A stretch of DNA of 64,000 nucleotides from Pseudodesulfovibrio sp. zrk46 (GTDB lineage Bacteria; Desulfobacterota; Desulfovibrionia; Desulfovibrionales; Desulfovibrionaceae), in NCBI RefSeq assembly GCF_012516435.1, contig NZ_CP051216.1, forward strand, positions 994,001 to 1,058,000, given 5' to 3'. Both the position numbers and the translations under genes were made by a program. This document shows, piece after piece, positions 33,068 to 42,058 of the stretch (its first letter is position 1; every line of letters starts with the position of its first letter). The notes under the pieces were generated by a model that was not told where the DNA came from, made no database searches, and worked only from the letters and a program-made list of their open reading frames with translations.

Positions 33068-35240
33068 ATTTCAACCGAAACAGGCCGTCATCCTCGCCGG
33101 AGGACAAGGCTCCCGCCTCAGGCCGCTGACCAATGTCTGCCCCAAGCCCATGGTGGAGTTCGGCAACAAGCCGTTTCTGGAGCACGTCATCGGCCAGTTG
33201 CAGGAACAGGGCATCACCAGGGTGCTGCTCCTGCTGGGCTACATGGCCGAGTCCGTCACCTCCTACTTTGGCGACGGCTCCCGCTTCGGCGTGGAGATCG
33301 AGTACAACGTCACGCCCGAGGAAGACGACACCGGCACCCGCCTGCGCAAAGCCAAGGAGATGGTGGACGACACCTTCCTGTTCCTCTACTGCGACAACTA
33401 CGTGCCCATCCGCCTCGACCGTATGGCCGAGAAGTTTGCCGCCACCGAGGACATCAAGGCATTGGTGACCGTCTACGACAACAAGGACGGCTACACCAAA
33501 AACAACCTGCGCATCGCCGAAGACGGCCTCATCGAGTTGTACGACAAGACGCGCACCGCCGAAAATTTGCAGGGCGTGGACATCGGCTACATGATTACCA
33601 AGCGCGAGGTGCTGGACCTCATCCCCGAGTCCAACTGCTCCTTTGAGAAGGAAGTATACCCGCAGCTGGTGGACCAGAAGGCGCTCTATGCCTCGGTCAC
33701 GGGCCACCGCTACTACAGCGTGGGCGATTTCCGCCGCATGCCCCTGACCACGGCGTTCTTTTCCGGCAACAAGGCCGTGTTGGTGGACCGGGACGGCGTG
33801 CTCAACAAGAAGGCCCCGCGCGGCGAATATGTGGCCGAGTGGGACCAGTGGGAGTGGCTGCCCGGCGCACGCGAAGGGTTGAAGCTGTTCCACGACGCGG
33901 GATACCGCATCATCCTCATCACCAATCAGGCGGGCATTGCCCGTGGCATGGTGACGCAGGAGCATCTGGACCTCATCCACGAGAACATGAAGCGGGAAGC
34001 AGGCGTGCCCATCGAGGCCATCTACTGCTGCCCCCACCACTGGGACGAGGATTGCGATTGCCGCAAGCCCAAACCCGGAATGCTCTACGCGGCCCAGCGC
34101 GAACATCATCTCAATCTGGCCAAGACCTATTTCATCGGCGACGACGAACGGGACGGCATTGCCGCCGACAACGCAGGCGCGCGCTTCTATCACATCAAGG
34201 GTGATCGCACTCTGACCGACGCAGCCCTGCATGTGATCTACGGCGACAAGAGCGAGTCCGACCTCTTCCCCAACAAGAAGATCTATGAGTTCGACGTCAA
34301 CCGCCTGCGCATCGACGACTACTACGCCAAAGTGGTAGCCGACAACGAACACTCCATGGAGCTCTACGCCAAATTCCTCAAGCAGGATGAAGACATGGCC
34401 TGCCCCCTGTGCGGTGACGAGAACAAGTCCCTGTTCATGGAGTACAAGACTTACCGTCTGCTCTCCTGCGCTCACTGCGGCCTGACCTATCCCAATCTTG
34501 ATTGCGAGGAGGCCGAGGACGCCATCAACGAATGGTACACCAGTGAATCCGCTGCCAAGGACGCGACCCTCGACACTTTTGATTACCGCAAGCACAAGCT
34601 CTTCGTGGACCGGGTGCAGTACTTCAAGCGCCTCATCCCGAACTTCGGCGAAGAGGGCTACCGCGTCCTCGACTTCGGCTGCGGCGAAGGCATGTTCCTG
34701 AGCGTGCTCGACATGATGGGCATCGCCAACAAGGGGCTGGATGCCAGCGCCGATCGTCACGCCTATGGCGAGGGCGAAGGCTTCAACATCGCCAATACAC
34801 CTGTCGAAGAAGAGCCGGACAACCACTACGACATGGTGGCCCTGTTCGACGTGCTGGAGCATATCAATAAGCCCGCGCCCCTGTTCGAGCAGTTCCATCG
34901 CATCATGAAGCCCGGTGGCCATATGGCCATCTACATCCCCAACATCCACTCAGTGGGTTGGAAGATGCTGGGCAACCGCCACCACTGCCTCCACCCCTTC
35001 TTCCACAACGCATTCCATTCGGAGCAGTCGCTGGCCTACCTCGCGTCCGAGACCGGGTTCCGCATCACCAAGCTGGACTACTACGGACTGGACGTCATTG
35101 ACTATCTCGGGTTCAAGAGCCACGAAGACGGATACGACTACAACAGGAAACTGGCGGAAATCATTCCATACCTGCAGGCGGCCATCGACTCGTGTGACGC
35201 GAGCAGCCACCTGCGCATCATCATGGAGAGGATGTCATGA
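33054..35240 (+). CDS. Trifunctional HddC-GmhB-methyltransferase fusion
   Basis: A 728-residue fusion. Residues 10-235 are a nucleotidyltransferase (VILAGGQGSRLRPLTNVCPK, YCDNYVP). Residues 240-400 are a HAD phosphatase of the GmhB type: D245 and D247 in LVDRDGVLN, LITNQAGIARG, the zinc site CPHH...CDCRKPKPGM, and IGDDERDG. Residues 448-476 are a four-Cys zinc ribbon (C450, C453, C472, C475) and residues 510-728 a class I methyltransferase (LDFGCGEGMF). It joins steps 3 and 4 of GDP-heptose synthesis with a methylation. It overlaps the previous gene by 14 bases; ATG at 33054 or 33060. Confidence 0.82.
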   Translation: MIMNRFQPKQAVILAGGQGSRLRPLTNVCPKPMVEFGNKPFLEHVIGQLQEQGITRVLLLLGYMAESVTSYFGDGSRFGVEIEYNVTPEEDDTGTRLRKAKEMVDDTFLFLYCDNYVPIRLDRMAEKFAATEDIKALVTVYDNKDGYTKNNLRIAEDGLIELYDKTRTAENLQGVDIGYMITKREVLDLIPESNCSFEKEVYPQLVDQKALYASVTGHRYYSVGDFRRMPLTTAFFSGNKAVLVDRDGVLNKKAPRGEYVAEWDQWEWLPGAREGLKLFHDAGYRIILITNQAGIARGMVTQEHLDLIHENMKREAGVPIEAIYCCPHHWDEDCDCRKPKPGMLYAAQREHHLNLAKTYFIGDDERDGIAADNAGARFYHIKGDRTLTDAALHVIYGDKSESDLFPNKKIYEFDVNRLRIDDYYAKVVADNEHSMELYAKFLKQDEDMACPLCGDENKSLFMEYKTYRLLSCAHCGLTYPNLDCEEAEDAINEWYTSESAAKDATLDTFDYRKHKLFVDRVQYFKRLIPNFGEEGYRVLDFGCGEGMFLSVLDMMGIANKGLDASADRHAYGEGEGFNIANTPVEEEPDNHYDMVALFDVLEHINKPAPLFEQFHRIMKPGGHMAIYIPNIHSVGWKMLGNRHHCLHPFFHNAFHSEQSLAYLASETGFRITKLDYYGLDVIDYLGFKSHEDGYDYNRKLAEIIPYLQAAIDSCDASSHLRIIMERMS

Positions 35241-36256
35241 GTCTTATAGACAACTGCGAATCCAACCTGTTCATTTCCAAGACGCCGCTGCGCATCTCCT
35301 TCTTCGGAGGCGGCAGCGACATCGATACGTACTACAAGAACTCGGATTTCGGGTTCACCTTGAGTGCGGCCATCGACAGCTACATCTACGTCACCATCAA
35401 GCGGCACTCGGAGATGTTCGAGGAGAACATCCGCCTCAACTACTCCAAATCGGAGATCATCTCGGACGTGAAGGATATCGAGAACGACATCATTCGCGAG
35501 TCCTTGATCCATCTGGACATCGGCGGCCCCCTCTACATCAGCACCGTGGCCGACTCCGTGGCCGGAACCGGGCTGGGCACCTCCAGCTCCTTTGCCGTGG
35601 GCCTGCTCAACGCGCTCCACGCCTTCCAAGGGCGCAAGAAGTCCGCAGGACAATTGGCCGAAGAAGCGTGCTACATCGAGATCGACCGTATCGACAAACC
35701 CATCGGCAAGCAGGACCAGTACGCCGCGGCCTTTGGCGGCATGAACACCTTCAAGTTCCTGCCCGATGATTCCGTGCGCGTGGAGCCCCTGATCCTCGAC
35801 AGCGGCCTGCAGCAGGATATTTTCGATCATTTGGTGGTCTTCTGGACCGGCATTCGCCGCAGCGCGGACGATATCCTGTCCGAGCAACGCGAAAAGACCG
35901 GCGACCGCATCACCCACATGCACAATATCCGTAACATCGCCATCAATATGCGCGACGAGTTCGTCAACGGCACGGTAACGCCCAAGCGGTTCGGTGACGC
36001 ACTGGCCGAGAGCTGGGAGTCCAAGAAACGCATGGCGTCCGGCATCAGCTCCGGCTTCATCGATGAGTGCTTCGACAAGGGCATCAAGGCAGGCGCATGG
36101 GGCGGCAAGGTGGCTGGCGCAGGCGGCGGCGGTTTCCTGCTTTTCGCCTGTCCCAAGGACAAACAGGACGACCTGCGCAATGCCATGAAGGGCATGGCCG
36201 AAGTCAAATTCGCCTGCGACCCCCACGGCAGCCGCATGATCGTGGGTGGGATGTAA
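35237..36256 (+). CDS. hddA: GHMP sugar kinase, HddA-like (second copy)
   Basis: A 339-residue GHMP kinase with SKTPLRISFFGGGSDIDTYY, the phosphate loop GTGLGTSSSFAVGLLNAL and GGKVAGAGGGGFLLF. It overlaps the fusion gene by ATGA. It is clearly diverged from the kinase at 22937, so the two may use different sugars (for example D-glycero-D-manno-heptose 7-phosphate and another sugar phosphate), or serve parallel pathways. Position right after the HddC-GmhB fusion favours heptose. Confidence 0.8.
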   Translation: MSLIDNCESNLFISKTPLRISFFGGGSDIDTYYKNSDFGFTLSAAIDSYIYVTIKRHSEMFEENIRLNYSKSEIISDVKDIENDIIRESLIHLDIGGPLYISTVADSVAGTGLGTSSSFAVGLLNALHAFQGRKKSAGQLAEEACYIEIDRIDKPIGKQDQYAAAFGGMNTFKFLPDDSVRVEPLILDSGLQQDIFDHLVVFWTGIRRSADDILSEQREKTGDRITHMHNIRNIAINMRDEFVNGTVTPKRFGDALAESWESKKRMASGISSGFIDECFDKGIKAGAWGGKVAGAGGGGFLLFACPKDKQDDLRNAMKGMAEVKFACDPHGSRMIVGGM

Positions 36257-36294
36257 TTCTCCGGAACAACGAACGGAATTCAGGGACAGAGAGA

Positions 36295-38865
36295 ATGGGA
36301 AACAACGACGGCGTAGTGGTCTTTCATGAGGCCTTAACCAATAAGAGCATGCCCTACATGCTGCTGGATGACGGGTGTACCCCTATTGAAAAGCCCTTTA
36401 TCAATTCCTTTTCGCCTCTCCAGATCCGTACCCTGAATGATGGCACTGTCATGCCTCAGCCATATGGTGTGTTCTTCCAAGACGGCACCATTGTTCCCGA
36501 GTCCATTGATTATGGTCCGGACAGCATCCCCTACAGAAGTTGTGGGCTACCGGCCAACTGCACACGATACACGGGAGAATATCTTTATCTTGGCCGACTG
36601 TATTGGCATTTCGGTCATTTTTTCAACGACACTATCATGCGCTTCTGGGCAGTGAATGATTTGGGGCTTTCCGGGAAAAAACTGGTATTGCTCACTGACA
36701 CGGAGAATCACGCCCAGTATCGAAGTGAATGCAGATTCTTCGAAGAATTCTTTGAATTGTACGGCATTGATGTGGACAAAGACATTGTCTACATATCCCA
36801 ACCTACAACATTTGAGACCTTGCATGTACCTTCTACGGCGAGTGCAACAGACATCTGTCTGCACCCGTACAGGCAAATGGCCGTCACAGAGCCACTAAAA
36901 GACCCTGAACTGCGAAGCAAGAAAGGGGCAGAGCGCATATACTTTTCCCGTGCCAAATTGCCGCCCACCGCCCGAAGAATTCTCAATGACGAAGATGTGC
37001 AGCACGTTTTCGAATCCTTTGGTTTCTCGACAATTCACCCGCAATTAATGAGCATGAAGGAAGTTGTCACCACTTTTGGCAATGCCAAAATCGTCGGCGG
37101 GCCAAGTGGCTCGGGGTGGAACAATGTGGTCTATTCCCCCGGACTGGAAACCACGATCACCCTCTTCGAACAGAACATCAATCAAGACTTTACGTACGTA
37201 TCTCCCTCCAGAGTCACTCGGTTCCTAACAAAAGACTGCTGGGCGCTCACAGACGTGCTCAAACCCATTTACGACATAGGTTCCAACAATTACGTATGGT
37301 TCAGCACTCCGACACTGGCGGATACTGACCTGCTCAGGAAGCAGCTCTCCACTATTCTCAACGAAAACCCTGCCCCCATCCACGCCGTAGGAGCACCCCT
37401 GAACGATAAACAGCGCTGCTGCATCCTGGGAACAATTGCCGAGTCGTTAGCCTGGTACCAACTGTTCGATGACAGCCGCTTTTTCCTCGCCCTTGCCGAA
37501 AGATTCAACAGCGACCAGACCCGCCTTCTGTGGGACGGCCCGCTTCAGCAGATCAAGAACTCCCACAAGGCCAAGGAATCCGTCGGGCCCGAAGGATTGG
37601 GCATCGCGTTCAACCACTATCCCGAATTGATCGACGACATCCGGGACTTTGCCGAGGACGAGGATTATCTCGACCGCTACGCCGCCATTCAGGACTACAT
37701 GGCACTACTGCTGCCGAGACTGGCTCCCGGCAGCGCCCTGATTGCAGAAGGGCTCGACACTGCAGCAACTGTAGCCGCCGAATACTGTGAGGTAGACCGC
37801 ACCCCCAAGCAGGGTGCGAACTATGATCTCGTGGTCATTGACGGCAGCAATGGATACAAAGCCACCAGACAGTCATTGCAGGCAGTTCAAAACCATATTT
37901 CCAAAGAAACCGTGGTGATGTGCTCCCCTTGTTTCCCCTACAACAGGGAATTTCACCAGCGGATGTTCCCCGGCCACAGGCAATCTTTCTTTTCCCACAA
38001 TCCGGAAGCATTCGACACATGGAAACTGGTATACGACATCAGCAAAAGCTCCCCTGAGGCCGAGTATTTCACCCTCAACGGGGCCAACGGCATTCTGGTG
38101 GCGCGAAATATCGATGGCTTTGCAGGCCTTTCTTCTGAAAAAGAGAGCAACGATTTGCCATCCGATTTCTACCAGAAGCACTGCCGCGACTTCATGCGTA
38201 TCCTTCAGGGTCGCTATTTCCGCCGTCTGCTACAAGGCTCTCCCGCTCTGCGGCAGCACCTCTTCGCTACCGGCAATGGGCCGCAAGATTTCGTGCGCGA
38301 TGACCACGGCTATCCGGCAAATGATGTTCGTGTGCTCTACCACAACCGCTTTTTCCCCGAGCACGAGCACTCAGCCTACCGTCTCGCCGAATACGTGGCT
38401 TACACCTACCGCATCGCCTCCGGCGCAGATGTTGCCATCACGGGCCGGGGCGAACCATCTGCCAACATTTACATCATGCGCGGCGAGATCATGAGCGATC
38501 TCAACTCCGTACTGCCACAGGGTAACAACCTGACCACAGTAAAATTGACCGGAACCGAGTTGCAGGATCTGCTCAACGGAGCCATCAGCCAGTGCACGTC
38601 GACAGTCAACGGTTTCCACCCTCACACTTCGGGGTTGGATACATACCGCAACGAAGACGGGTCCCTGACCATCTGCAACGTGGGCCTGCAGCGTTTTGAT
38701 CCCGACCGAACCTACACAATCGCCATCAACTCCTATCTCGCAAGTGGCGGCACTGGCTACCAGCCCTTGGCCGACAAGGAAAAGACCGATACGGGCCTGA
38801 CCTGTGCGGACGCCCTGAAATCAGTCTTGAATGCCCGCTTCGATTCACCGGAAAAGAACAACTGA
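36295..38865 (+). CDS. Large multidomain glycosyltransferase, paralog of the protein at 30521
   Basis: An 856-residue protein with the same order: GT61-like domain (WHFGHFFNDTIMRFWAV, RIYFSRAKLPPTARRILND, SFGFSTIHPQLMSM), methyltransferase-like middle (YDLVVIDGSNGYKATRQS), and 5'-nucleotidase C-terminal-like end (AYRLAEYVAYTYRIASGADV, TVKLTGTELQDLLNGAISQC, YTIAINSYLASGGTGYQ). Starts at ATG 36295 after GGGACAGAGAG. The first half of the gene is visibly more AT-rich and less like its paralog than the second half, which suggests a mosaic origin. Probably adds a different sugar than the 30521 enzyme. Confidence 0.72.
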   Translation: MGNNDGVVVFHEALTNKSMPYMLLDDGCTPIEKPFINSFSPLQIRTLNDGTVMPQPYGVFFQDGTIVPESIDYGPDSIPYRSCGLPANCTRYTGEYLYLGRLYWHFGHFFNDTIMRFWAVNDLGLSGKKLVLLTDTENHAQYRSECRFFEEFFELYGIDVDKDIVYISQPTTFETLHVPSTASATDICLHPYRQMAVTEPLKDPELRSKKGAERIYFSRAKLPPTARRILNDEDVQHVFESFGFSTIHPQLMSMKEVVTTFGNAKIVGGPSGSGWNNVVYSPGLETTITLFEQNINQDFTYVSPSRVTRFLTKDCWALTDVLKPIYDIGSNNYVWFSTPTLADTDLLRKQLSTILNENPAPIHAVGAPLNDKQRCCILGTIAESLAWYQLFDDSRFFLALAERFNSDQTRLLWDGPLQQIKNSHKAKESVGPEGLGIAFNHYPELIDDIRDFAEDEDYLDRYAAIQDYMALLLPRLAPGSALIAEGLDTAATVAAEYCEVDRTPKQGANYDLVVIDGSNGYKATRQSLQAVQNHISKETVVMCSPCFPYNREFHQRMFPGHRQSFFSHNPEAFDTWKLVYDISKSSPEAEYFTLNGANGILVARNIDGFAGLSSEKESNDLPSDFYQKHCRDFMRILQGRYFRRLLQGSPALRQHLFATGNGPQDFVRDDHGYPANDVRVLYHNRFFPEHEHSAYRLAEYVAYTYRIASGADVAITGRGEPSANIYIMRGEIMSDLNSVLPQGNNLTTVKLTGTELQDLLNGAISQCTSTVNGFHPHTSGLDTYRNEDGSLTICNVGLQRFDPDRTYTIAINSYLASGGTGYQPLADKEKTDTGLTCADALKSVLNARFDSPEKNN

Positions 38866-38879
38866 TCCCGGAGACATTC

Positions 38880-39680
38880 ATGCCTCTCATCTCCATTGTC
38901 ATACCGAGTTACAACCACGCTGAGTACATTGAAGCGTGTCTCGATTCCGTCTATTTTCAGGATTATCCCGAGATCGAAATGATCATCGTGGACGACTGTT
39001 CCCCAGACAACTCGGTGGAGGTCATCGAAAACTGGATCAAGGGCGTGGAGATCGACAAGGTCACCTATGCGGCCTGCTACGATGAGGACAAGGACAAGGT
39101 CTGTCGGGCTGAGATCGCGCGCTACGACAAAAAGCGCTCCATCATCTTCCTAAAGAACGAGACGAACCTCGGCTCCACCGCCACCTACAACCGTGGTTTC
39201 AAGGCCACGACCGGCGAATACTGCTCGTTCGTGGTTTCCGATGATATCTGCCATCCCCAGATGTTTTCCACGCTGGCCGAACCGTTGGACAACGACGAGG
39301 CCGACTTCGTCTATTCCGACATGTTCGTGGTGGACGATTCCATGCGCATCCTCCGCGAGTTCAAGCTGCCGGACTATGACTTCGAGCGCAGCTTCTGTGA
39401 CTGGTATTTGTGTGGTGTCGCCACGCTGTATCGCCGCTCTCTGCACGACCAGTTCGGGCTGTATAACGAAGCATCCAAGGCCGACGACCACGAGTGTTAT
39501 CTTCGCTTTGCCATGGAAGGAGCGCGATTCCTTCATATTCCCAAGACGCTGTATAGTGTGCGCAGCCATGATCAGCGTGAGGTGGGGTTGCATAGCAAGG
39601 ACAGGTTCAATGCTTTGATGGAGGAGTCGAAGGCTTTGACGTTGAAGGCGAGGGCCTGGCGGAAAGGGGAGAAGAAGTAA
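38880..39680 (+). CDS. Glycosyltransferase family 2
   Basis: A 266-residue GT2 enzyme (GT-A fold). LISIVIPSYNHAEYIEACLDS is the opening strand-helix, IIVDDCSPDNS and the VVSDDICHP (DxD-like) motif bind the nucleotide sugar and metal, and DDHECYLRFAME is the likely catalytic-base region. GGAG is 5 bases before the ATG. Last gene of the long plus operon; a terminator follows. It would build the glycan backbone or a side branch in the cytoplasm. Confidence 0.88.
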   Translation: MPLISIVIPSYNHAEYIEACLDSVYFQDYPEIEMIIVDDCSPDNSVEVIENWIKGVEIDKVTYAACYDEDKDKVCRAEIARYDKKRSIIFLKNETNLGSTATYNRGFKATTGEYCSFVVSDDICHPQMFSTLAEPLDNDEADFVYSDMFVVDDSMRILREFKLPDYDFERSFCDWYLCGVATLYRRSLHDQFGLYNEASKADDHECYLRFAMEGARFLHIPKTLYSVRSHDQREVGLHSKDRFNALMEESKALTLKARAWRKGEKK

Positions 39681-39693
39681 ATTAAATAAGGAA

Positions 39694-39716
39694 GGCCGCC
39701 TTTTAGGCGGCTTTTG
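39694..39716 (+). terminator. Terminator of the long glycan operon
   Basis: GGCCGCC-TTTTA-GGCGGC stem-loop followed by TTTT, 14 bases after the GT2 stop. Confidence 0.8.
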
Positions 39717-39929
39717 TGTGCTCACCGCCACGTGAGCTCTCGCCGAGGATCTGATCCAAATAGAATGCCTTGGGATGTCCTACGCGACTTGTCGCTGTGA
39801 GGACGTGCACTTTGAGCGGCGGCATTCAATTTGGTCAGCTTCTATGGCTCATTCTCAAGGGCTGATGGCGGTCGTTGTTTGATGAAATGAGAGTAGCTCT
39901 AACTCGATAGACACTCTACTCATCAACCC

Positions 39930-40008
39930 GCGATAAATACTAAAACGCAATCTGAAAAAAACCGAGCGGAGCGTTGGTTCGTTCAGATTGCGTTTTCGCA
40001 TTTATCGC
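39930..40008. repeat. Long imperfect inverted repeat (79 bp)
   Basis: Left arm 39930-39956 and right arm 39982-40008 pair over 27 bases with two mismatches (arm GCGATAAATACTAAAACGCA and its near mirror), around a 25-base loop. The 39681-40078 gap holds no gene. This may be a MITE, a relic of a larger element, or a very strong bidirectional terminator between the convergent GT2 and GDP-mannose dehydratase-like genes. Confidence 0.6.
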
Positions 40009-40013
40009 CAATG

Positions 40014-40078
40014 GAATTCCAAAGGCCCTCGGCCTTTGGCTCCAGCTGAGTAAGCTGCCCCGCCGGCGAGGCGCTCTT
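40014..40078. repeat. Family D palindromic repeat, copy 1
   Basis: ATTCCAAAGGCCCTCGGCCT begins a unit whose AAAGGCC/GGCCTTT hairpin and CCGCCGGCGAGG tail recur at 45200-45290 and, inverted, at 53860-53945. It ends at the stop of the dehydratase-like gene. Confidence 0.5.
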
Positions 40079-41098
40079 TTATCGGGACAGGAAACTACCT
40101 TCCTTTTTGACTCGTTCGCGCCAGTAATTGAGGAGATCCTGCATAGTCTCCTCGAAAGATATTTCGGGCTTCCAACCGGTGTGGCTGGTGAACTTGGAGG
40201 TGTCGGGAAGCTGCAAATCGGCATCGAGGGGGCGTAGACGCTCGTCCTCGACTTCGTGCTTGATTTCGTCCTTCATGGGCGAGAGCGAGATGAGATAGTG
40301 GAGCATCTCCTCGACGGTGCAGGAATAGGTGCCGCCGATGTTGTAGGCCTCGCCGGGCTGCGGATCCATGGTCACGAGCATGTAGTAGGCGCGAACGGCA
40401 TCGCGGACGTCGGCCCAGGTGCGAAGCGACTTGACGTTACCGGTCTTGACCACGGGCTCCTGAAGGCCCTGTTCGATCATGGCGATCTGCTTGGCAAAGG
40501 TGGATTCCGCGAACACGTCGCCACGACGCGGGCCGGTGTGGGTGAACATGCGAGTGACCATGATCTTTTGCCCGTATGATTCGGCATGGTAACGGCCGAG
40601 CAGGTCAGTGCCGACCTTGGAAATGGCATAGGGCGAAGCCGGGTGGAACGGATTGGTCTCGGAAATGGGAAGCTGTTCCTTGGGTACGCGGCCGAACACC
40701 TCGGAAGAAGAACAGACGTGGATGACCGGATCGATATCTGCGTGGTGCTGCAAGGCGGTAAGCAGACGCTCGGTCCCCTGAATGTTCGTGTCGAGGGTCA
40801 CCAGCGGGCTGGTAAAGCTGACCTTGGGATAACTCTGTGCCGCGAGATGAAAGACGTAGTCGGGCTTGGCCTGATCCACGGCATGGGACACGGACAGGGA
40901 ATCGGTCAGGTCCATATCGATAAAAAAGAGACGGTCCTTGCGATTCACCCGATCCAGCAGGTGGGAGACGTTATCCAGCGGACTACGCCAACGACAACAT
41001 CCGTAGATATCCCAGTCAGTGTTCTCCAGAAGATAATCTACGAGGTGGGAACCCACCATGCCCGTGACGCCGGTAATCAATGCTCGTTGTTTGGTCAT
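40079..41098 (-). CDS. GDP-mannose 4,6-dehydratase-like SDR
   Basis: A 339-residue extended SDR. GVTGMVG (near residue 10) binds NADP; HLAAQSYPKVSFTSP is the GDP-sugar dehydratase hallmark; CSSSEVFG and intact YAISK (Tyr and Lys) form the active site. Short C-terminus compared with classical Gmd. It could turn GDP-mannose, or GDP-D-glycero-D-manno-heptose as DmhA/WcbK do, into the 4-keto-6-deoxy form. Single gene on the minus strand. A motif at 41260-41275 may be its promoter. Confidence 0.82.
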   Translation of the reverse strand: MTKQRALITGVTGMVGSHLVDYLLENTDWDIYGCCRWRSPLDNVSHLLDRVNRKDRLFFIDMDLTDSLSVSHAVDQAKPDYVFHLAAQSYPKVSFTSPLVTLDTNIQGTERLLTALQHHADIDPVIHVCSSSEVFGRVPKEQLPISETNPFHPASPYAISKVGTDLLGRYHAESYGQKIMVTRMFTHTGPRRGDVFAESTFAKQIAMIEQGLQEPVVKTGNVKSLRTWADVRDAVRAYYMLVTMDPQPGEAYNIGGTYSCTVEEMLHYLISLSPMKDEIKHEVEDERLRPLDADLQLPDTSKFTSHTGWKPEISFEETMQDLLNYWRERVKKEGSFLSR

Positions 41099-41473
41099 GC
41101 TGTCTGCTGTGAAAGGTCTGTTGTTGTATCGCTCCCGACAGGATGCCGGGTCGCGTTCAAATTATCGCCTTTGGGTCGGTTTGTGAACAATTTTCCCTCG
41201 AGGCTGTCTACTTATCGGCAGAAAATTGACGGAATCATAGGGTCGCGCCACTTTTTTTCCGCAACCACATGCCCGAAAAGACTGACGCTACGGAATGTTT
41301 ATGAGGTGAATAATTAATTGAGACACGGGCCTAGTGCTGCTATGCTCCGTCAATCGTGCTGTTGTCTCATGCGTCCGGTGCGGTTTTTGCTTATAGCCCT
41401 CTGTGGCCAATATTACCCGGGCGCAACGGCTGAAAACCGACGCTGGGGCATACAGACACCACGGAGGAACGCG
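41099..41473. other. Divergent intergenic region with shared motif
   Basis: 375 bases without a gene. It holds the 16-bp motif at 41260-41275 (minus strand CGGGCATGTGGTTGCG), 162 bases before the dehydratase-like start, matching 14 of 16 bases of 20896-20911. A run of eight T lies beside it. No clear -35/-10 pair was found for gmhA. Confidence 0.4.
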
Positions 41474-42046
41474 ATGAAGTGGCTCGAAGCGGTAGATTGC
41501 CTGACCAATTGCCTTGCCGGACTGGAAGTGTCCGATGTGAACGGCGCGTCTTTGGACGTGGATGCCGGGTTCCATCGACTGTGCCTGCTGACCAAGGAGC
41601 TCAAGGAGCGTAACGGCACCATTTTCCTGGCAGGCAACGGCGCGAGTGCCTCCATGGCCAGCCATGTGGCTGCCGATCTGGCCAAGAATGCGCATATCCG
41701 CACCGAGGTCTTTTCCGATCTCGCCCTCATCACTGCCGTGGCCAACGACATCAGCTACGATGACGTCTTTGCCGAACCGCTGCGCCGCCGCATGCATGAG
41801 GGCGACCTGTTCGTGGCCATCTCCAGTTCGGGCAACTCGCCCAACGTGGTCAAGGCGTGTGAAAAGGCTCGCTCGCTGGGCGGCTCGGTCTTTACCCTTT
41901 CCGCCATGGGCGCACAAAACAAGATCCGCTCTCTTGGCGATCTGAATTTCTATCTTCCCGGCGACACCTACGGCATGGCCGAGAGCGGTCACGCTGCCGT
42001 GCTCCATCACTGGATCGACACAATGGTCGCTGATTGTGAGGAGTAG
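41474..42046 (+). CDS. gmhA: Sedoheptulose 7-phosphate isomerase
   Basis: A 190-residue SIS-domain protein of GmhA length. FLAGNGASASMASHVAADLAK is the phosphate-binding loop, and FVAISSSGNSPNVVKACEKA the second SIS motif. GmhA turns sedoheptulose 7-phosphate into D-glycero-D-manno-heptose 7-phosphate, the first step for LPS and GDP-heptoses. GGAGGA is 6 bases before the ATG at 41474. It lies alone beside the island and would feed the HddA-like kinases. Confidence 0.88.
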   Translation: MKWLEAVDCLTNCLAGLEVSDVNGASLDVDAGFHRLCLLTKELKERNGTIFLAGNGASASMASHVAADLAKNAHIRTEVFSDLALITAVANDISYDDVFAEPLRRRMHEGDLFVAISSSGNSPNVVKACEKARSLGGSVFTLSAMGAQNKIRSLGDLNFYLPGDTYGMAESGHAAVLHHWIDTMVADCEE

Positions 42047-42058
42047 CCTCGGCTTGGT

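Noticed and set aside
33015..34949. 644-codon antisense open frame opposite the HddC-GmhB fusion
   Set aside because: Shadow of a well-supported gene; composition typical of reversed GC-rich coding DNA.
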